In this document: positions 35,096-39,381 of the stretch, piece by piece
Layout: each line of letters opens with the position of its first letter
Numbering within the stretch: the first letter of the stretch is position 1
Assembly (NCBI GenBank): GCA_028101545.1
Contig: JAOHKZ010000020.1
Location: 1 to 39,381, forward strand
Reading direction: 5' to 3'
DNA from: Opitutales bacterium
GTDB taxonomy: Bacteria > Verrucomicrobiota > Verrucomicrobiia > Opitutales > Seribacteraceae
Length of the DNA: 39,381 bases
Translations under genes and position numbers: made by a program
Notes under the pieces: model-generated
Told to the model about the DNA's origin: nothing
Database searches by the model: none
What the model saw: the letters and a program-made list of their open reading frames with translations, nothing else

Positions 35096-36870
35096 TTCTT
35101 ATCAGCAAGCCGACCCTTCGGTGCGAAAAGACCTGAAGGTCGAAATTGAATAAAAGCGACGATAAATACGAGTAGGAGCACTTTTCCCCATACCGGACCA
35201 ACCACGAAATCCCCAAACTCCATGGGTTCGATCGCCTTTGAAAGAACGCCAATTCCCAAGCCTGAGAATAGAACCCCCGCCAATTCCCCCACCCCTCCAG
35301 TCACAACAACCAAAAAGGAATCGACAATAAAATTAGTTTGCCCCATGTCCGGTGTTACCCCACCGATGATGGTCCATCCATAACCTGCAACTCCTGCAAT
35401 TCCTGAGCCCAAAGCAAAGGTAAACCGGTCAACATTTCGAGTGCGCACTCCCAGGCTTCTCGCCATATCCCTATTTTGCATAGTTGCCCGAATTAACATA
35501 CCCTGACGTGTTCTGCGCAGAATAAAATAAACAAAACTTACGGCAGCTACGCACAATCCAATTAGATAAAGTCGGGCGTAGGGCAATACAATATCCTGTG
35601 CAATTTCATAACCCCCACGAGCCCATGTTGGTGAATTCACTCCAATATTATCACCATACCTAATGCGAATTAACTGAATGAGAAGAAGCCCCACTCCCCA
35701 TGTGGCAAGAAGCGATTCAAGTGGGCGATTATAAAGGTGCCGAACAACCACTCCCTCCATAACTAATCCAACTAAAGCGGAAACCAAAAAAGCCAAAGGT
35801 AAAGCGGCAAAATAATAAGAATCAATAGGAGTATCAGGAGTATGCCCAAAATACATCTGCACTTCATAGGTAACATATGCTCCAATCATCATAAGCTCGC
35901 CGTGGGCCATATTTATGACTCCCATTAATCCAAAAGTTATTGCGAGACCAAGAGCCATGAGAATCAGAACACTCCCATAAGAAAAACCCCGAAATAAATT
36001 TCCTGCTAACTCAACTGAATCTTTGTGACCTTGCAGGACTCCTTTGACCTTTGTAATTTCACTATCGAACTTTCTTTTTACTCCTGCAGTGATCTCACCA
36101 TCTGCATACAATTCATTTAGTTCATTTTGAAAATTCTTAATTCTGGCGTTTGCCCGTAAGCTGTTCAACTCACCGAGTTCCTGTAACGCATTGATACGAT
36201 CACTGAGAGAGCTTTCACCTTCTAATTTGCCTGAAAAACGAATTAAGGAAATACTTTCCTTTGATAGCCATCTAATTTTTTCATCAACGGAAGGATCATC
36301 AATAATTTCTTTCAGAAAAGGAACCGCTTCAGGTAAAAAAGGGGGATCGCCGCATTTTTTTATTCCAGAAATACGCACGTCCTTGTCTTTTGAAAACAAC
36401 CTAAGTAAAAATTTAGACGAGTTTACAAGTGTTCTTATTTTACGCCCCGGACTAATATCCTCTAAATCTAAAAGGTCAGGTTTTGCCTGTTTTCCATTCA
36501 CTATAAAAGGCTTTCCGTTTATAGGCTCAAATAAGGGAGCAAATTCATTAAAATCATCGTCCATGACAGTTTCCTCATTCACTACAATTCTGACTTTGCC
36601 TGATTCGTCGGGCCAATTATAAACACTACCCTGGCGATATAATTCAAAAAACCTTTCTAACTGAGGATCTCCGGATTTAGCCAAGGAGGTAATTACATTT
36701 GCTCTTACTTCGTCATCATCAACCGCAAGCGATTTTAACAAGCTCAGCAGTTCACTCTCATTGATCTGTTGTTCACTGGCCTGCCCAAATAGATTACTAA
36801 AGCAAGCAAAGATGAGGAAAACGAATGGAATAACTGAATGGAATCGATTCAAAATAATATTTAAACACAA
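35092..36870 (-). CDS. urtB: Urea ABC transporter permease UrtB
   Basis: The protein has 592 residues. A signal-like N-terminus (about 8-30) is followed by a soluble extracytoplasmic region (about 31-285) with two HEAT-like stretches (DDDEVRANVITSLAKSGD and KDKDVRISGIKKCGD); long N-terminal regions like this are common in UrtB. The permease part (from about 290) has GLAITFGLMGVINMAHGELMMIGAY and GMLIRATMQNRDMARSLGVR. The start is uncertain: TTG at 36868-36870 lies in the T-rich tail of the hairpin behind urtA, and a second in-frame TTG six codons later (36850-36852) also gives a signal peptide. No ATG is available. Confidence 0.92.
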   Translation of the reverse strand: MCLNIILNRFHSVIPFVFLIFACFSNLFGQASEQQINESELLSLLKSLAVDDDEVRANVITSLAKSGDPQLERFFELYRQGSVYNWPDESGKVRIVVNEETVMDDDFNEFAPLFEPINGKPFIVNGKQAKPDLLDLEDISPGRKIRTLVNSSKFLLRLFSKDKDVRISGIKKCGDPPFLPEAVPFLKEIIDDPSVDEKIRWLSKESISLIRFSGKLEGESSLSDRINALQELGELNSLRANARIKNFQNELNELYADGEITAGVKRKFDSEITKVKGVLQGHKDSVELAGNLFRGFSYGSVLILMALGLAITFGLMGVINMAHGELMMIGAYVTYEVQMYFGHTPDTPIDSYYFAALPLAFLVSALVGLVMEGVVVRHLYNRPLESLLATWGVGLLLIQLIRIRYGDNIGVNSPTWARGGYEIAQDIVLPYARLYLIGLCVAAVSFVYFILRRTRQGMLIRATMQNRDMARSLGVRTRNVDRFTFALGSGIAGVAGYGWTIIGGVTPDMGQTNFIVDSFLVVVTGGVGELAGVLFSGLGIGVLSKAIEPMEFGDFVVGPVWGKVLLLVFIVAFIQFRPSGLFAPKGRLADKK

Positions 36871-36875
36871 AAGAA

Positions 36876-36905
36876 AGCGGACTCGGATCTCTCACCGAGC
36901 CCGCT
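36876..36905 (-). terminator. Hairpin between urtA and urtB, likely attenuator/partial terminator
   Basis: An 11-bp stem with one mismatch (AGCGGGCTCGG / CCGAGTCCGCT read on the minus strand) is followed by TTTCTTTTG. It lies 28 bases after the urtA stop. Such hairpins commonly let the binding protein be made in excess of the membrane components. Confidence 0.65.
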
Positions 36906-36932
36906 GTTTGTTTAGTTTATAAAAGATAAATT

Positions 36933-38198
36933 TTACAGAGATCCGTCACCATTTGGTCCACCGGTAGGTTTAGGATAATTTCCATCGGGCCAAAGGTAAG
37001 AACTGTAAGAATCGGGAGAAACTAAGCCGTCACTTGAATAAACGATCTTAAACATTCCGTTTTTAAGAATTTCTCCCACATAAACTGGTTTAAGCGTGTG
37101 TTGGTTGGTTGGATGCATTGACTTCTTTCCGCCAGGTGCATCAAACTCTAAGCCGTAAACTGCTTTTCTAACTTTATCCACATCAAAGGAACCGCATTTC
37201 TCCACAGCTTTCTTCCAAACATAAACTCCGAAATACGCGGCTTCAATGGGATCACAAGTTACACGTTTTGCTCCGCCTGGTAAGCCAGCTTTAACACAAT
37301 ACTTCTTAAAGCTTTTAACGAAAGCGGCGTTTTCAGGAGTTTTGACGCTTTGAAAATAATTCCAGGCTGCTAAGTGCCCAACAAGCGGGGGAACATCCAT
37401 CGCACGAAGCTCGTCTTCAGAAACCGAGAATGCCATGATTGGACAATCGTCGGAAGTCAAACCTTGGTTAGCAAATTCTTTGTAAAAGGGAACATTACTG
37501 TCTCCATTTATGGTTGATAGAATACAGGCATCACCGGTTGCGGCAAATTCCTTAACTTTAGCGACAATAGTTTGGTAGTCCTGATGATGGAAAGGTGTAT
37601 ATTCCTCCATCACATTCTCATCAGGGACACCCTGAGCTTTTAAATATGCTTTTAGAACTTTATTGGCAGTTCTAGGGAAGACATAATCAGTACCTAATAA
37701 ATAGAATTTTTTACATCCCATCTCCTCTGCCATGTATTTGGCCGCAGGAACCAATTGTTGATTAGGTGATGCAGCGGTGTAGAATACATTCAATGATTGC
37801 TCTTCACCCTCATATTGAACGGGGTAAAAAAGTAAGGCATTGTTTTCCTCAAAAACAGGCAGGCAGGATTTACGGCTAACGGAAGTCCAGCAACCAAAGG
37901 TAACCGCTACTTTATCTTCAGTAATCAACTGTTTTGCTTTTTCCGCGAAGAGTGGCCAATCGGAAGCAGGATCTACCACAACCGCCTCGACCTGCTCACC
38001 CAAAACTCCTCCAGACTCATTAATCTCTTCTACTGCCATCATGACCACATCACGCAGTGAAGTCTCAGAAATGGCCATTGTACCGCTTAAGGAGTGTAGA
38101 ACTCCAATTTTAACAGCATGCAAGCCTGACATTGACAAAGTCAAACCAAGTAAAGCCGTAAGGGCTAATTTAAACTTATTACTTTTCATTATATACAT
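36933..38198 (-). CDS. urtA: Urea ABC transporter substrate-binding protein UrtA
   Basis: The protein has 421 residues with a signal peptide followed by a type I periplasmic-binding fold of the UrtA/amide-binding class: KIGVLHSLSGTMAISE, VVDPASDWPLFAEKAKQLI, TFGCWTSVSRKSCLPVFEENNALLFYPVQYEG, GTDYVFPRTANKVL, STINGDSNVPFYKEF and AAWNYFQS. It captures urea in the periplasm for UrtBCDE. Two in-frame ATGs compete: 38198 (MYIMKS...) and 38189 (MKSNKFK...); the second gives the more typical signal peptide, and neither has a ribosome-binding site. It is followed by a hairpin before urtB. Confidence 0.96.
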   Translation of the reverse strand: MYIMKSNKFKLALTALLGLTLSMSGLHAVKIGVLHSLSGTMAISETSLRDVVMMAVEEINESGGVLGEQVEAVVVDPASDWPLFAEKAKQLITEDKVAVTFGCWTSVSRKSCLPVFEENNALLFYPVQYEGEEQSLNVFYTAASPNQQLVPAAKYMAEEMGCKKFYLLGTDYVFPRTANKVLKAYLKAQGVPDENVMEEYTPFHHQDYQTIVAKVKEFAATGDACILSTINGDSNVPFYKEFANQGLTSDDCPIMAFSVSEDELRAMDVPPLVGHLAAWNYFQSVKTPENAAFVKSFKKYCVKAGLPGGAKRVTCDPIEAAYFGVYVWKKAVEKCGSFDVDKVRKAVYGLEFDAPGGKKSMHPTNQHTLKPVYVGEILKNGMFKIVYSSDGLVSPDSYSSYLWPDGNYPKPTGGPNGDGSL

Positions 38199-38249
38199 AT
38201 TTTAGATTTAGATTTATTAGGTATCCCAAGAAAAAATCTTAACTTAGGG

Positions 38250-38282
38250 TTTGGCAAAGTATAATCCATTTATTGTGCCAAA
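38250..38282. promoter_or_regulatory. Inverted repeat and candidate -10 box upstream of urtA
   Basis: A 7-bp inverted repeat TTTGGCA-N19-TGCCAAA spans 38250-38282, 50-85 bases before the urtA start. Read on the minus strand it encloses TATACT, a possible -10 box, but no good -35 at 16-18 bp was found. It is a candidate nitrogen-control or urea-response site; the regulator is unknown. Confidence 0.35.
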
Positions 38283-38386
38283 TTTTTCATAAACAAAAAA
38301 AAGACAAATTAAATATATATTAATTCACAATATTCATATTTTAAATTTATTTTAATCATAATATAAAATGTTAGATAAAATAAAAA

Positions 38387-38413
38387 AGGTGGGCGGTTAA
38401 AAACCGCCCACCT
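38387..38413 (-). terminator. Strong terminator of the porin gene
   Basis: A perfect 12-bp stem (AGGTGGGCGGTT / AACCGCCCACCT) with a 3-base loop is followed by six T on the minus strand. It lies 26 bases after the porin stop, separating the porin from urtA, so urtA needs its own promoter or read-through. Confidence 0.9.
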
Positions 38414-38439
38414 GTAAACAAACGAACTAGACTGAAAGA

Positions 38440-39381
38440 CTAGAAAGTGTAGATAAACTCAACAGCAAATAGATCATTAGGATCTTTATTACCAGTAACA
38501 TCATCTTCATAAATGCTGTATTCAATTAAACCGGAAAGGTTGTCTGTAAATACATAACTTGGAGAGATAGTTATTTTAGAAAATTCATTAGCAAGTGTTG
38601 CCGAGTTGTAGGCAGTGCTAATCTCTTCCTCAGAATACCGGAGGGTGAGTCCAATCTTATCTGTTAAAGCATAATTACCCATGACTAGAAATCCATCGAC
38701 ATCAGCGGTAGCAGATGAATGAGAATCTGCTTGTGCAACTTCTGCTGCAAGTAGCAACTTCCCTAATTGATAACTAACCCAGAAAGTAGATTTGTCATAT
38801 GGCGAGTCCGCATCGGTAAAATCACTCCAAATGGCTTTTGCAGTAAAGTTTTCAATGCCCGTGTAAGCGAGGGCAACTTCATAACCAGCACTATTCTCTA
38901 GACTCGTCCATAAACCAATACTGTAAGCGTCTGTTCCATAGTCGAAAGATATACCATAGTCATAGGCATCATAGATATTTTGAACTGCACTTCCGCCTGC
39001 ATCATAAGCATAACTAAATTGATACATATTTGTAGGATCGTAAGCCTCGAACCCCATGTAACTGAGCATTTTACCACCGGTTACGCTCATGCCATTACCG
39101 AGGTCATAAGTTATAATTGCTTCCTCCAAAGCAGAGTCTTTACCTTTACCATCTGTATTAGCATAAAAATCAAAGTCCACAGATGCAGAGACTGGTCCAG
39201 CAGCATAGTCAAACATGAACTCGACTTGTCCCACATCTCCAGTTTGTGAACCGGTTCCAGTATCTTGATAGAATAGATCAATAAATCCTGACATTTCGAT
39301 ACCGCTACCAGTAGGACCGATTTCGATCGCACTCATATTGGATACGGCAAGCATACTCGCCAATGATAATAATTTAAGTTT
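38440..39381 (-). CDS. Outer-membrane beta-barrel porin, 5' end at window edge
   Basis: The frame is open through the right window edge: beyond the TTG at 39363 it reads K-L-K-L-L-S-L-ASMLAVSNMSA, a normal signal peptide, so the true start lies just outside. At least 313 residues are visible. After the signal come alternating polar/aromatic beta-strands (SGFIDLFYQD, VEFMFDYAAG, ASVDFDFYAN, DLGNGMSVTGGKML) and the barrel-terminal Phe in AVEFIYTF. It is an acidic, Asp/Ser/Tyr-rich protein similar in style to OprP/OprO- or Omp-type porins of marine Verrucomicrobia and Planctomycetes. Being next to urtA, it may admit urea or short amides, but it has its own terminator. Confidence 0.8.
   Translation of the reverse strand, partial: KLKLLSLASMLAVSNMSAIEIGPTGSGIEMSGFIDLFYQDTGTGSQTGDVGQVEFMFDYAAGPVSASVDFDFYANTDGKGKDSALEEAIITYDLGNGMSVTGGKMLSYMGFEAYDPTNMYQFSYAYDAGGSAVQNIYDAYDYGISFDYGTDAYSIGLWTSLENSAGYEVALAYTGIENFTAKAIWSDFTDADSPYDKSTFWVSYQLGKLLLAAEVAQADSHSSATADVDGFLVMGNYALTDKIGLTLRYSEEEISTAYNSATLANEFSKITISPSYVFTDNLSGLIEYSIYEDDVTGNKDPNDLFAVEFIYTF

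Noticed and set aside
38255-38281. Possible sigma-54 promoter (TTGGCAC on the minus strand) before urtA
   Set aside because: The -12 element TTGC does not occur at the required 5-base spacing; the next TTTGCC is far too distant.
1-39381. Mobile elements, CRISPR arrays, tRNA genes or prophage
   Set aside because: No transposase, integrase or phage protein, no regularly spaced repeats and no tRNA-like cloverleaf were recognised on either strand. A dedicated tRNA/CRISPR scan was not possible here.

Overview
The window looks like chromosome of a marine, polysaccharide-degrading Verrucomicrobiota bacterium (Opitutae/Puniceicoccales-like). This placement is inferred from gene content and AT-rich composition, not from a marker gene. 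The clues are several secreted S1 sulfatases, TonB-dependent receptors paired with YfiR-like proteins, a eukaryotic-type (GSII) glutamine synthetase, a full urt/ure urea locus, and a Trp-rich C-terminal segment that I associate with Verrucomicrobia surface proteins. Most genes start without a visible Shine-Dalgarno sequence, often on TTG or GTG. No tRNA, rRNA, CRISPR array, transposase, integrase or phage gene was seen.

Layout. 1-2640 (+): the 3' part of a large cadherin/Ig-like surface protein, then a secreted START-domain protein. 2983-4719 (+): a secreted sulfatase and a small lipoprotein, ending at a bidirectional terminator. 4769-6912 (-): GSII-type glutamine synthetase, a YqgE/AlgH protein and a small unknown protein. 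7157-8119 (+): a secreted trypsin/PDZ protease. 8168-14130 (-): a compact four-gene operon made of two copies of a TonB-dependent receptor + YfiR-like module. 14225-15244 (-): a sugar isomerase/epimerase-type TIM barrel. 15421-15933 (+): a secreted thioredoxin-like protein.

15983-21278 (+) is a tight catabolic cluster: UxaA-family dehydratase, short-chain dehydrogenase, FAH-family hydrolase, second short-chain dehydrogenase and LhgO-like FAD oxidase. The enzyme set fits a non-phosphorylating route for a 6-deoxyhexose such as L-fucose or L-rhamnose, through 2-keto-3-deoxy- and 2,4-diketo-3-deoxy-sugar acids. It is followed on the same strand by sulfatase, TonB-dependent receptor and sulfatase (21380-26494). 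Together these suggest desulfation, uptake and breakdown of a sulfated, fucose-rich glycan, which is an inference.

26497-39381 (-) is a nitrogen-acquisition locus read right to left: an outer-membrane porin cut by the window edge, urtABCDE, ureABC, ureEFG, ureD and a nickel-permease-like membrane protein. Many junctions are 4-bp overlaps. It would carry urea across the outer and inner membranes, hydrolyse it and supply nickel; the nearby glutamine synthetase could assimilate the ammonium. Oddities include an EF-hand-like insert in UrtC, a hairpin between urtA and urtB whose T-rich tail overlaps the urtB start, and a terminator hairpin that covers the only candidate ribosome-binding site of the UxaA-family gene.
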